The notes beneath the pieces are model-generated. The model saw nothing but the letters and a program-made list of their open reading frames with translations. It was not told where the DNA came from and made no database searches. A stretch of DNA of 64,000 nucleotides, taken from positions 92,501 to 156,500 of the forward strand of contig JAKTNV010000169.1 of NCBI GenBank assembly GCA_022747635.1, in the 5' to 3' direction. Both the position numbers and the translations under genes were made by a program. Source of the stretch: Hetaerina americana (lineage: Eukaryota > Arthropoda > Insecta > Odonata > Calopterygidae). Below, piece after piece: positions 9,847-18,643 of the stretch (within the stretch, counting starts at the first letter, position 1; every line of letters starts with the position of its first letter).

Positions 9847-11427
9847 TCAGAGCAGCCTTGGCTTCTTCTTTGCCGGAAGGGGGTCTTGCTCGTCTTGGGA
9901 TGCTATGGGGCGCTTGTAGCGGTCCCATGGCCAGACCCTTATGTCGCCAACCCGGAGAATTACTTTTACTTCCGCTTCTGCCGCTTTGATGAAGAATTTT
10001 CCAGATATTCTAGGCAGAAGGATGTCCAGGGTTTCCAGCTTTCCGTCCTCGTGCATCTCGGAAACGCGGGCGTAATGACCGCGTGCCATGATGTCACTAA
10101 GAGCAGAATTCTGCACCACCTGAATTTGAGCGAGACTCGTTCGCGACACTCCTGACCATACCGGAGTAGCGTACGTGATGACAGGAAGCACGCACGCTTG
10201 GTACAGTCTACGCTTCGTGTCCATACTCAGGACCGGCGGGCGGATAATCCGCAGGAGCCGATTAAGCGCCGCGAATGCCTTTCTACGTACACGAAGCGCT
10301 TGGTCGTTCCAAAGGAGTTTCCGGTCCATCAGCACTCCGAGGTAGGTAACTTCGGATTCCCACGGTAGGGCGACTCCATTCACAGTTAGGTTCACTCATG
10401 TCAACCGTCCATTTCCCGGATGGAAGATGATCGCCTTCGTCTTCTTTGCGTTAACAGCAAAGCGCCATCGGCAGTACCATTCTAGGAGATCCGCCACAGC
10501 GCTCTTCAGTCTTCGCACCGCGGTCACCTTCTGAATTGATATTGAAGAGCAGTGGTCCGAGGACTGATCCCTGGGGCACGCCGGCGGAGATCCGACGCAC
10601 CATTGAATTCGCCCCGAGCCATTGCACGGTGACTGTCCTGTCTCTTAAATAGGAGTGAACCATCCGAACAATCCAAGGTGAGAAATTGAGTCGTCTCATC
10701 TTCAACAAGAAAGCCGGATGCCAGACGCGATCGAACGCCTTACTGACGTCGAAGAAGGCCCCAGCAACCGCCCTATTCGTGTGGAAGCTGTCCGTGATGA
10801 AATCCGCCGCTCGCACCAGCCGATGGACTGTGGAAGGCTGCGCACGGAAACCAAACTGCTCCTCCGGGAGGATGTCATTCTCCCGGACGAAATCAGTCAG
10901 CGGCCGTTGCAGCAGTCACTCGAATATCTTACCGAAGCCGTCGAGCAAAGAGATAGGCCGCATTTCTCGGGACCCACCTCCAATTTCTGCGACTTCGGCA
11001 GGCAGACGATTCTCGCTCTTCTCCAAGTGGTCGGGAAGTAGAAAATCCTGACACAGCCATTTAGGAGCTTTGTCAGGGACCTCACCGCCGCCTTTGGAAG
11101 CTCCCAAATGACCACATTGGGAATGTTGTCGCGGCCGGGGGCCTTCCTCGTGCGGAGGCGACGTATTGCCTCTTTGACGTCCTTCTCGTCAAATCTCGGA
11201 ATTTCCGAGGCGTCTTTCAGATCGGTTTCTCCGGCTCTTTCAAACGCCTCGATTTCTTCTCCAATCTCGTCAGAAGCGGAATTCCCAGGATTGGGTGAAA
11301 AGCTGCAGACCAAGTGATCAGCGAGCAGTTCGGCCTTCTCCATGGGAGATCGTGCCTCCCTGTCTCCGTCGGTAATAATCGGGTCCAGTCTTTGAGGGGC
11401 CCGCAGCCTCCGGCATATCTTCCACAC
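9847..11427 (-). pseudogene. Jockey-type reverse transcriptase, catalytic box deleted
   Basis: Minus-strand reading gives the RT in order: RKAPGRDNIP, LTKLLNGC, RRARIVCLPK, then after a frameshift near 10900 EEQFGFRA..., FFDVSKAFDRVWH (motif A) and GVPQGSVLGPLLFN (motif B). It then jumps directly to the thumb segment (VTYLGVLMDRKLLW, YQACVLPVITYATPVW) without the YADD motif. The deletion near 10540-10560 therefore removes the active-site aspartates. At least two further frameshifts and stops are present. It cannot encode an active enzyme. Confidence 0.8.
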
Positions 11428-11538
11428 CGACGGCAGGTCCTCGTTGCCGTCTTCCGAAAGGAGCTCCTCCCGCAGGTGCGCCTCCCAGTGGTCCGATCGG
11501 ACCTCCCGGAGGGCATCCTGTACCGCAACGTTGAGCTC

Positions 11539-11865
11539 TTAGAGCTGCCTTCTCACATCCGCTGTACGATATTTCTGCCATTGGCGCCGCACGTTGTTTC
11601 GCCGCGCAATGAGGCCTCTAACCGCCGCCCTGTGGACGAGGATGTCCGCACCTCCTGATGTTCTAAGTCGTTGTCGCCTGGGATCCCTATCCGCCCTATA
11701 GATGGTCCAGCTAGGTAACCTCCAGGCGTCCGTTGGCCGAAGGTGCGTCTCATTGACAGCGGCGACTATGGCTCCCTTCTGCTGGAGGAACGCCCGTAAT
11801 TTCTCGCGTCGGCGAAGAATTCCGTTGGCGTTCCATTGCGCAAGAAGGACGGGTCGTTCAGCCAT
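11539..11865 (-). pseudogene. Jockey-type LINE endonuclease N-terminus, truncated
   Basis: The start of ORF2: LLAQWNANGIL (metal-binding Asn), AAVNETHLRP (catalytic Glu) and GGADILVHR, the usual first third of an endonuclease domain. The sequence then jumps to RRQWQKYRTADV, which belongs to the linker before the RT. The central and C-terminal endonuclease, with the DFN and SDH catalytic motifs, is deleted. Confidence 0.75.
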
Positions 11866-12012
11866 GGTTGGTTGAATTTCCGATCCTGCTGCGCACCAGC
11901 TCTTCCAGGAGTGAGAGGAGAAGTTTGCCCTGCGTCGAGGTGACGAGTTTCTTCAAGGTGCATGCAATAACGGCAATGGTCTGCCATAATTCCTGGTCCT
12001 CTCTGTCTGGTG

Positions 12013-13756
12013 TCAGCGAGGACTCTGCGGAAACTGGAGACTTATCAGTTGTTGTCCCCTCTCTCCGTTTTTCCTGTTTCTGGCTTTGTTTTTCGCCTTC
12101 TTCACTTTCCGTTTGGAAGGTGTTCCCAAGCGCCCTCTGGGTTGGCTTCGTAATGGCTTTTCCTTCTTCCCCGGTGGTGTTCGGGGATTTCTTCTTCTGC
12201 TTTTTTTTCTTCTTCTTCCCTTCGGAAAAATAGGAAGGGTCGCTTCCTTCGGAGGGAGGCTGTCGGGGGGTGACAAGTTCCCCTTGTTGGCCTCTCCTAC
12301 GTCTGGCGCTGGTGGTGGTTCTCGGACCACCTCAGCATCCCTGGGTGGATTTGTGATATCCACTTCCATGTTCCGTTTTTTTCCCGGAGAGAGCCTGAAC
12401 CTTGTCCTGAGAAGGGCCCTTCAGGATTGCTCCGTAGGTTGTAGCGTGATCGACTTGTCGGAATGGTTTTATTCCCGGTTCCGCTGCCGGTTTCTTGGGC
12501 GCCTGCTTCCCTGGTGCTGGCTTGCGTGCGTTGGCGTGTTGTCGCCGCTCAGCCTCCTGAAAGGCGGGACACCGGCGAGCGACGGCCGCATGAGGTCCTC
12601 CGCAGTTCGCACAGATGGCATCATCTTCCCTTCCTTGGGAGCATTCCTTGACTGCGTGTGCTCCAGCACAGCGCATGCAGCGTTTTGCACACCAGCAAGC
12701 TATGCCGATGTGTCCAAACCGCATGCAGTTGCTGCACTGGAGTGGACCTCTGTCTCCACGGTAACGCTCCACAGTGACGTAGCGGTGGCAGAGCTGGCGG
12801 ATGTCCCCGGGGGCGATGGCCGATGGAGTCTTTACCACGTTCGCTACGTGGCGATCTATGGGGACCGGTTTTCCGTCCTCCGTGACCGTAAGGCGACGTA
12901 CGCTACGAATTTCGTATCCGAGGGATCTGAGTTCCTCGGATACCTTTTCGACTGCTATCCATTGAGAGATACCCCTGATGAACAGCTTCATCCCTGGCAC
13001 CCTTTCAATGGGCTGCGAGTGGTGTTGGATTTTCTTACTCTGCAGCAAGGAGAGTGCCTTTTCATGCCCCTCTCTGTTGGAGGTGATGATCCGGATTAAA
13101 GCTCTTCGAACTTCCAAGCCGAAAGCAACACCTATGTCGCCCGACAGCTGGTCAATCAGTCCCTGGACGTCGGTGACCCCATAGACGACGATAGGCGGTG
13201 GTCGCAGCGTCTTAGGTGCCGATGCCGGTAGAGGTGTGGCTTCCGGGACGGCTGCGTCGTTCGTCAGAAGCGGTTTCCTTTTCTTCCTCTAGGAAGAAAC
13301 CAAGGTAAATCCGTCGTTGCCTTCCCCCTCCTCTGCGCTCAGCGCACGCTCCGCCCTATCGTCTCCTTGAAGATTCGGCATCCGCGTAACCGCGGAATCT
13401 TCTGGCTTCTGGTTCCTTCCAGATGCCTTCTTTCGCTTGACGCCGCCTGCGGTGTCCTTCACCACCTGGCCCTGTAAAGGGCCGAGGTCTGCTGGTGCCT
13501 CCGTTGTCCCGCTTCGGGCCTTCGTCTCCTCCAAGCACTGCGACGGGCTGAGAGCCAAGGCTTCAACACCTGATGATGAATTTGCCGAAGGCTTAGATAC
13601 CCCCGGCAAAACAGCTGGAGATTCTTTGCCTTGCGGACGATTATTCCCACGCTGTGTAATTCCCTTCGTGGACATGAAGTCTCCGAAGGAGTTGGCACAA
13701 CGGTGTGTCTTCCTCCTCACCTGGACCACCGGAAAAGCAGAGTTGCTAGAAGACAT
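12013..13756 (-). pseudogene. Jockey-type LINE ORF1 (zinc-knuckle RNA-binding protein), broken
   Basis: A gag-like protein that coats the element RNA. The ATG at 13754-13756 opens with MSSSNSAFPVVQ. A low-complexity N-terminal half ends in a TAG stop at 13289-13291, and the same frame continues on the other side. The C-terminal half carries an RRM-like stretch (VPGMKLFIRGI, VANVVKTPSAIAPGDI) and three zinc knuckles: CSNCMRFGHIGIAC, CMRCAGAHAVKEC and CANCGGPHAAVARRC. A frameshift near 12340-12369 moves the very basic tail (GRRRKKSRRR, KRKVKKAKNKARNRK) into another frame, ending at 12013. The zinc-knuckle trio is typical of Jockey-clade ORF1. Confidence 0.8.
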
Positions 13757-13801
13757 CCGAAGAAAGTAGTAGGCTCTCGTCTGATGTCTCCTTGATTCTG
13801 G

Positions 13802-14091
13802 CAATCAAGTTGGGGCGCTCGGGGTTTATATATGAATTCCCGGGTACAAAGACCGGGCGCCGAACTCCGTATCATTAGCGGAAGGGGAGACAGCAGGTTA
13901 ACCTCGGTAGTGGGTGACTGTATCCAGCCACTGTTCACCAAATTTGCTATCGCGGATTCGGCGAAAAGGACACTAGCTCGCATGAGTCCTTCTAGATGTC
14001 CGAGCATCAGATCCCCGCGACATTTTGTATTGAGACTGCCATCTACTTGGCTTTTCCGAAACATCAGAACTAGAATCATGTCCCCGCGACA
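13802..14091 (-). mobile_element. Gypsy LTR, antisense, 5' end with TATA box
   Basis: On the minus strand it starts TGTCGCGGGGACATG at 14091, which matches inverted the CGCGACA end of the same LTR at 9538. A TATATAAA box lies at 13825-13832, a layout like that of the complete LTR at 33852-34480. Sequence downstream of the TATA box is interrupted by the Jockey-type LINE. A second TGTCGCGGGG motif occurs at 13966-13976, so a short duplication inside the LTR start is possible. Confidence 0.55.
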
Positions 14092-14274
14092 TCACCCCGG
14101 CTTTGAAATCAAACTGTGAGCCCCTTAGAAGTCAACCTTGCTTTCTCCGCTGTTGTCTCTACGCTTCCTCTTTCCTTCCGGGCCGGACTCCTTGTGTAGT
14201 AAGTCCAATAAATGTATAGCAAAGAAAGCCCTTCTTTGATTCCACGAACCCAACCCTACTATGTCCACGCGACA
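14092..14274 (+). mobile_element. Gypsy G1 5' LTR, 3' part only
   Basis: The right end of a long terminal repeat in sense orientation, with an AATAAA motif at 14207-14212, ending ...CCACGCGACA at 14274 immediately before the primer-binding site. Its U3 part is absent because the antisense LTR/LINE block abuts it at 14091. It shares roughly 120 bp with the antisense LTR end at 9538-9675, so two LTRs of one family lie back to back. Confidence 0.75.
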
Positions 14275-14277
14275 TAT

Positions 14278-14289
14278 TGGTGTCAGGTG
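14278..14289 (+). promoter_or_regulatory. Gypsy G1 primer-binding site
   Basis: TGGTGTCAGGTG starts three bases after the LTR end. It begins with TGG, complementary to a tRNA 3' CCA, and is identical in sequence and position to the site in G3 at 34484-34495. The complement resembles the 3' end of leucine tRNAs, but identification of the primer tRNA is an inference. Confidence 0.75.
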
Positions 14290-14501
14290 TGGGGTTGCGG
14301 AGTCTTGGAGGGTCTTATTTAAATGCAACTTGCCTTCCGTCCATCATGCTTCATTCGTATGATTGAATTTCGATGTAAGAAGTAGTTACGCGTAATGCCA
14401 CAAGGAAACTAACCCCATTTTTTTATTAACGAGAATCAGTTATACTATTACTAACATATGGCGAATCAATTTTGTCCTAGCCGTATTGTCTTTAAATCAT
14501 A

Positions 14502-15110
14502 ATGGATTTCGGTGGCAAGGGCACGTATGGGCGCTTTGGCGAATCTCTGCCTAGGGAGCTTGATTTATCACCAAACAATACGAACGTAATCGATTTTCCT
14601 ACCGCTGTTAATATGATAGAAAGCGACCCTGTTTCCCATCCAACTATGCAACAAACATTTTCAGGACATCGCATTTATTTAATTCCGAGTTTTAACGGTG
14701 ATGGGGACGTAAGCATCGAGGAATAATTTTAAGTTAGTGAGTCATCCTAGCGGGTGGAGTGAGAATCAGACCTTAAGCGTAGCACGGCTGCGTCTGAGCG
14801 GTACCGCTGCCGAATTCATTAAGTCAAATCCTCACGTTATTGAGTCTTATGAACTTTTTTCTTAACTAATGAAAAAGCGTTTCATTCCAAAATGTCACTG
14901 GTCTCTGTTGAAAGAATGTTCACAAGCTGTTTGCAACGCCCCTTGGAAAGCGTGAATGAGTATTCTTCCCGTCTCAGGGAATTGGGACGAAAACTAAGAG
15001 ATGCTTTTCTAGACCCAGACTCACAAGCGACAGGAATTATGCTCGAGAACCGCCTCCTCTCACAGTTCTTGGTCGGACTTAGGGAAAAATTGGGCGATTC
15101 GTGCTAGTGC
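14502..15110 (+). pseudogene. Gypsy G1 gag, broken
   Basis: Capsid-type polyprotein N-terminus. The start MDFGGKGTYG at 14502 runs 74 codons to a stop at 14724-14726. Further gag is visible after frameshifts: ERMFTSCLQRPLESVNEYS and LSQFLVGLREKLGD at 14892-15107, matching EKIFNTCVQKPLESVAEF and VQFLIGLKEEIG in the G3 gag. HRIYLIPSFNGDGD matches QIHLFPTFSGEDE of G3. Stops and frameshifts in 14727-14890 show it is inactive. Confidence 0.75.
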
Positions 15111-15338
15111 GCAATCCAAGAACCATGCAAGAGGCTGAGGAATTTGCTAACCTAGAGGAATTCAATGCTCGTAATTACTCAGGCGTTAGGGAAGTAAACT
15201 TCTTGCAGAACCATGACTTTGGTATGCCCGTGCGTAGTCCTAACGTGAAGACCGACAACCTTTCCGTACAGTGACCCGACACGATATTTCACAACGAGCC
15301 ATGTTCAACCCCATCTCGAGCCAATCTTAAACCCCACT

Positions 15339-15677
15339 GTGAGCCCTAGTCTTTCGGATCAAGTGTACGCAATCCAGACAAATGTACACACGAAGCCTCC
15401 ACAGTCTACACTGCCGGTGGGTGGAGGGAACGTAACTAATGCGCCTCGGACTTGTAATTACTGTAAAAAGGTGGGACACATCGCGCGCTATTGCATTACA
15501 AAACCCCGCGCATGTTATAACTGTGGGGAAGGGAGCCATGTCAGTAAAGATTGCCCTCTGATGATTTGCGGCGTGTCCAAGCAAGCGGGCCATCGCCCGA
15601 TAGATTGTCCGACCCCCACCCAAAAGCGAGATCAGGGAAACGCGGCCACCCCGGCCGGAAGGTCGGGGACGAATTAG
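15339..15677 (+). pseudogene. Gypsy G1 nucleocapsid zinc knuckles
   Basis: The C-terminal gag segment that binds element RNA. It has CNYCKKVGHIARYC and CYNCGEGSHVSKDC, two perfect CX2CX4HX4C knuckles, and a third, CGVSKQAGHRPIDC, in which the second Cys is Ser and so cannot bind zinc normally. It overlaps the start of the protease frame at 15551 in a different frame, which suggests frameshift expression of pro-pol or a simple lesion. Confidence 0.8.
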
Positions 15678-16375
15678 TGCTCGTCGTAGCACCAGAAGTC
15701 TGCTTGACGGTCTCGGTTACAGTACTAGGTAGAGTGTATTCCTTATTAGTGGATACCGGTGCCGCTGTGAGTATTATGCAGAGTACAAGTTTCCCTTTTG
15801 GAAACCTAAAAATTGACGACTATTCCTCCCCTGTGAGAAGAGCCTCCGGCCTTGCGCTCGCCGCAGTAGGGCAATGCAATATACCTTTCATTATCGATGG
15901 AGAAGTTTACCCTCACGATACATTGATTGCAAATCTAGGGAAAGTACCGTATGACGGTATCCTCGGACTAGACTTCATGGTAAAATACGGAAGTAGCATT
16001 TCGAGCGGAGAAGGTAAAATGAAAATAACAGAAGGTCACGAAACCATGTTAAAATCAGGTTACTCAAAACAGAAAATTTCCGCTGTATTTTTAGAGGACA
16101 TAATTCCATGTGATGATATCCAAGCAGTGCCTAAAACACAGAGTAATGAATCTTTCAAAGAGGATAACGCCAGCAGAAGCTCAAAGGATAAAGTGAATGA
16201 TGGACTCGTGGCTGTTGATGATTCGCTTAATATTAATTGGGAAGAGTTGAGTGATGATATATTAGTGCCGTCAGGAATCGAAGTCACAAGCACCGGTTTG
16301 CTTGGAACATTTTTGGGGATACTGAAGATGTCTTGGTTGAGGCCACTCACTCTAGCGGGACAGAAGGACGAGTAA
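15551..16375 (+). pseudogene. Gypsy G1 aspartic protease and pro-RT spacer
   Basis: An open frame of about 274 codons. The retropepsin is seen as LLVDTGAAVSIMQ (catalytic Asp-Thr-Gly), a flap-like region, and GILGLDFM (the conserved hydrophobic-Gly-Leu-Asp near the C-terminus). It would process the polyprotein. The residues after about 150 form an acidic spacer (SWEELSDD-like) matching the G3 spacer in position but not closely in sequence. The frame ends at 16375 and pol resumes at 16699 in another frame, so the polyprotein is interrupted. Confidence 0.75.
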
Positions 16376-16519
16376 CCTGTACGCGAGAAATTTTTAATGG
16401 AGCAAATCTAACTGTTGGGCAGAAAGGCGAATGTAAAACGTAAGTTGTTGATAGCGATCCATCCGTAGTCCATGCAGAAAGTAATTGCGGGACAGAAGGA
16501 CGAGTAACCTGTACGCAAG
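16355..16519 (+). repeat. Direct repeat of about 34 bp in the G1 pro-RT spacer
   Basis: The string GCGGGACAGAAGGACGAGTA followed by ACCTGTACGC occurs at 16355-16384 and again at 16487-16516, 132 bp apart. The second copy is followed by AAGAGAAA, the first by GAGAAA. A local duplication of this kind in the spacer probably caused the frame loss here. Confidence 0.85.
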
Positions 16520-16698
16520 AGAAAGCGTCGCATGAAGCTACATTTGTTGATACAATTAAAATTCCTCCACGCTCGGTTATGTTGACGAATACCAAGATTC
16601 AGGACTATTATGGCGAGGATATCATTATTCAGGGAAGGGACTGAGATGTATTAATACTTCCAGTTCTAGCAACCGTCTCCCCCGATGGTGAAATACCT

Positions 16699-17518
16699 TT
16701 GTTGTTGTGTAACACACGGCCCAAACCAAAGATGTTAAGAAAAGGGTCCTTATACAGTTTCAAAATTTTTTCAGAAAGTCATGAATTACTAGCTGTAAAT
16801 TCGATTGAAACAGAAACCCCAGAAATGTGGCCCGAGCACCACTCCACCGCTGAGTTACTGTCACTATTCTCGTTTTCTGATACTCCAAATGAAGCGGCTG
16901 ACTCTTTAAAGCAACTTTTACTAGAGTATGCAGATATTTTTATCCACGGGGATATTAAATTGGGATGCACCAACCTGGTACAGCACACCATAGATGTGGG
17001 AGATTCCAAACCCATTAAAAAGTCTCCATATCGCGTCCCTCATTCTCAAAGAGAAGCTCTTAAGGAGGCCATCGGGGATATGCTTGATCAGCGAGCCATA
17101 TCTCCATCTACCAGTCCATGTTCTGCTCCTCTGATTCTTGTAAAGAAAAAGCATGTTCCAGGCGAACCTGTCAAGTATAGGCCTTGCTTTGACTATCGCG
17201 CTCTGAACGCCGTCACTAGAAAGGAAGTATTTCCACTGCCAAATATGGACGAAATATTCGATCAGTTAGGAGGGACAAAATATTTCAGTTGCCTAGATTT
17301 ATCTCAAGGTTACTGGCAAGTTGAAGTAGACGGAAAAAACAGGGCACAAACCGCTTTTAGCACTCCAGACGGGCACTACGAGTGCAACAGGATGGCATTC
17401 GGCCTTTCGAACGCGCCTTCCACATTCATGCGTCTTATGACAACCGTACTAGATGGAATGATCAATCGAGGAGTTTTGTTCCATCTCCACGACATATTAC
17501 GGCATGATGAGAATATGG
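16699..17518 (+). pseudogene. Gypsy G1 reverse transcriptase, truncated
   Basis: Fingers and palm of a Ty3/gypsy RT: VQHTIDVGDSKPIKKSPYRV, ISPSTSPCSAPLILVKKK, YRPCFDYRALNAVT, YFSCLDLSQGYWQV (motif A with catalytic Asp), FGLSNAPSTFMRLM (motif B). Motif C, normally YLDD, reads HLHDIL, so one catalytic Asp is His and the aromatic residue is lost. The rest of the RT and all of RNase H are missing: the sequence jumps near 17519 to the region before the integrase. The deletion is probably more than 1 kb judging from family architecture. Confidence 0.85.
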
Positions 17519-17519
17519 A

Positions 17520-18522
17520 AAAACACGGAATACGAGCCAGTTTGTGATAAAACCAAGATTGCGCAAGAACAGTCAATTTGTCCGGAACTTCGACCACTGC
17601 GTACGCTAGCGGAAGAACGAAACCCCAACTATCTCTTAGACGAGCATGGAGTACTCTATAAAATCCACGTTAAGACCCCCGATCCACTATACACCATCTG
17701 TGCACTCGTAAGCATGAGAGATTACATATTACAAAGATGCCATGACAGCCCCCTAGCAGGACATCCAGGAATAGACAAAACATTAAATATTGTGCAAAGA
17801 CATTTAAATTGGCCCGGGCTGTACGCCGACACTCGAAATTACGTTAGTAATTGCGTAAGCTGCAAGAAACGAAAGGGAAGAAAGGAAAGAATACCTATTC
17901 AACCTGTCACCGAAGCGTCATATCCGTTCGAGAAAATTGCTTTGGATATAATTGGTCCATTAAAAGTATCCAATATAGGCAATCGCTACATACTATCATG
18001 TCAAGATTATCTTACGAGATATCCGGAGGCCATACCTATCATCGATCAATCCGCAGAAACTGTAGCTCGAGCCTTCGTAGAGCAGATCATTTGCCGTCAT
18101 GGGGTGCCAGCCACCCTTCTCACTGACAGCGGTGCCAATTTCACATCACAGCTTATGAGGCGAATTTGTGATCTATTGAAAGTAAAGACAATTTTTACCT
18201 CCCCTTACAATCCCGCTTCCAATGGTAGGCTGGAGAGGGCGCACCAATCTTTTGCCGCCGTTATTTCTCACTATGTCAACCAAGACCACTCGGATTGGAA
18301 CGTTCAACTAAATTTTGCATTATTTGTGTACAGAAATAGCAAACATCGAATCACAGAGCAAACTCCTGCTTACCTTTTATAAGGGAGGGAATTGGATATG
18401 CCTTGGGATGATGTCTTACGACCCCTCCTACCGTGTTACACGGAGGTACCCCCGTACGATCACGTTTTGCAACGCCGGCTCCAAATCGCTCGCGCGCAAG
18501 CGGCAGAGAATAACCAGCGTAA
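17520..18522 (+). pseudogene. Gypsy G1 integrase
   Basis: Integrase, which inserts the cDNA. N-terminal HHCC zinc domain: CHDSPLAGHPG, then CVSCKKRK. The catalytic core has ALDIIGPL (first Asp), LLTDSGANFTS (second Asp) and NGRLERAHQS (Glu) with normal spacing. An open frame of 292 codons runs 17504-18382 and ends at a frame change just after QTPAYLL. The continuation, LDMPWDDVLRPLL and RLQIARAQAAENNQR, is in the next frame up to the Jockey insertion at 18522. The reading resumes at 24017. Confidence 0.85.
18512..18522 (+). repeat. Left target-site duplication of the intact Jockey
   Basis: AACCAGCGTAA, repeated exactly at 24017-24027 on the other side of the Jockey element. The gypsy integrase reading frame (ENNQR) runs into it on the left and continues from the right copy, which supports a simple insertion. 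Confidence 0.85.
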
Positions 18523-18643
18523 GCGAACCGAACCGAACGGATATAATACTGCGCCTTGCGCATCTTGTCCCGATTTCCAGCTGATGCTGATAAACGGTGG
18601 TATGATATGGGTATTTTAGGGCGTGGTTACGGAGAAAAGATGC

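Larger units (their letters stand above)
9676..13801 (-). mobile_element. Degenerate Jockey-type LINE nested in an antisense LTR
   Basis: A non-LTR retrotransposon in antisense orientation with ORF1 (nucleic-acid-binding, zinc knuckles) followed by ORF2 (endonuclease and RT). Its 3' end lies near 9676 and its 5' end near 13801; exact limits are uncertain because the flanking LTR is interrupted. It is GC-rich compared with its surroundings. It belongs to a different family from the intact Jockey at 18523-24016: protein motifs are similar in kind but not closely related. Both ORFs are damaged and the RT catalytic box is deleted. Confidence 0.75.

Noticed and set aside
8965..10155. A 396-codon sense open frame
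   Set aside because: It reads from the Jockey-like relic through an antisense LTR into the antisense strand of a LINE. The second half has no motif and the join is an accident of element boundaries.
12086..13099. A 337-codon sense open frame
   Set aside because: It is the complement of the zinc-knuckle ORF1 of an antisense Jockey-type LINE; GC-rich composition keeps the opposite strand open.
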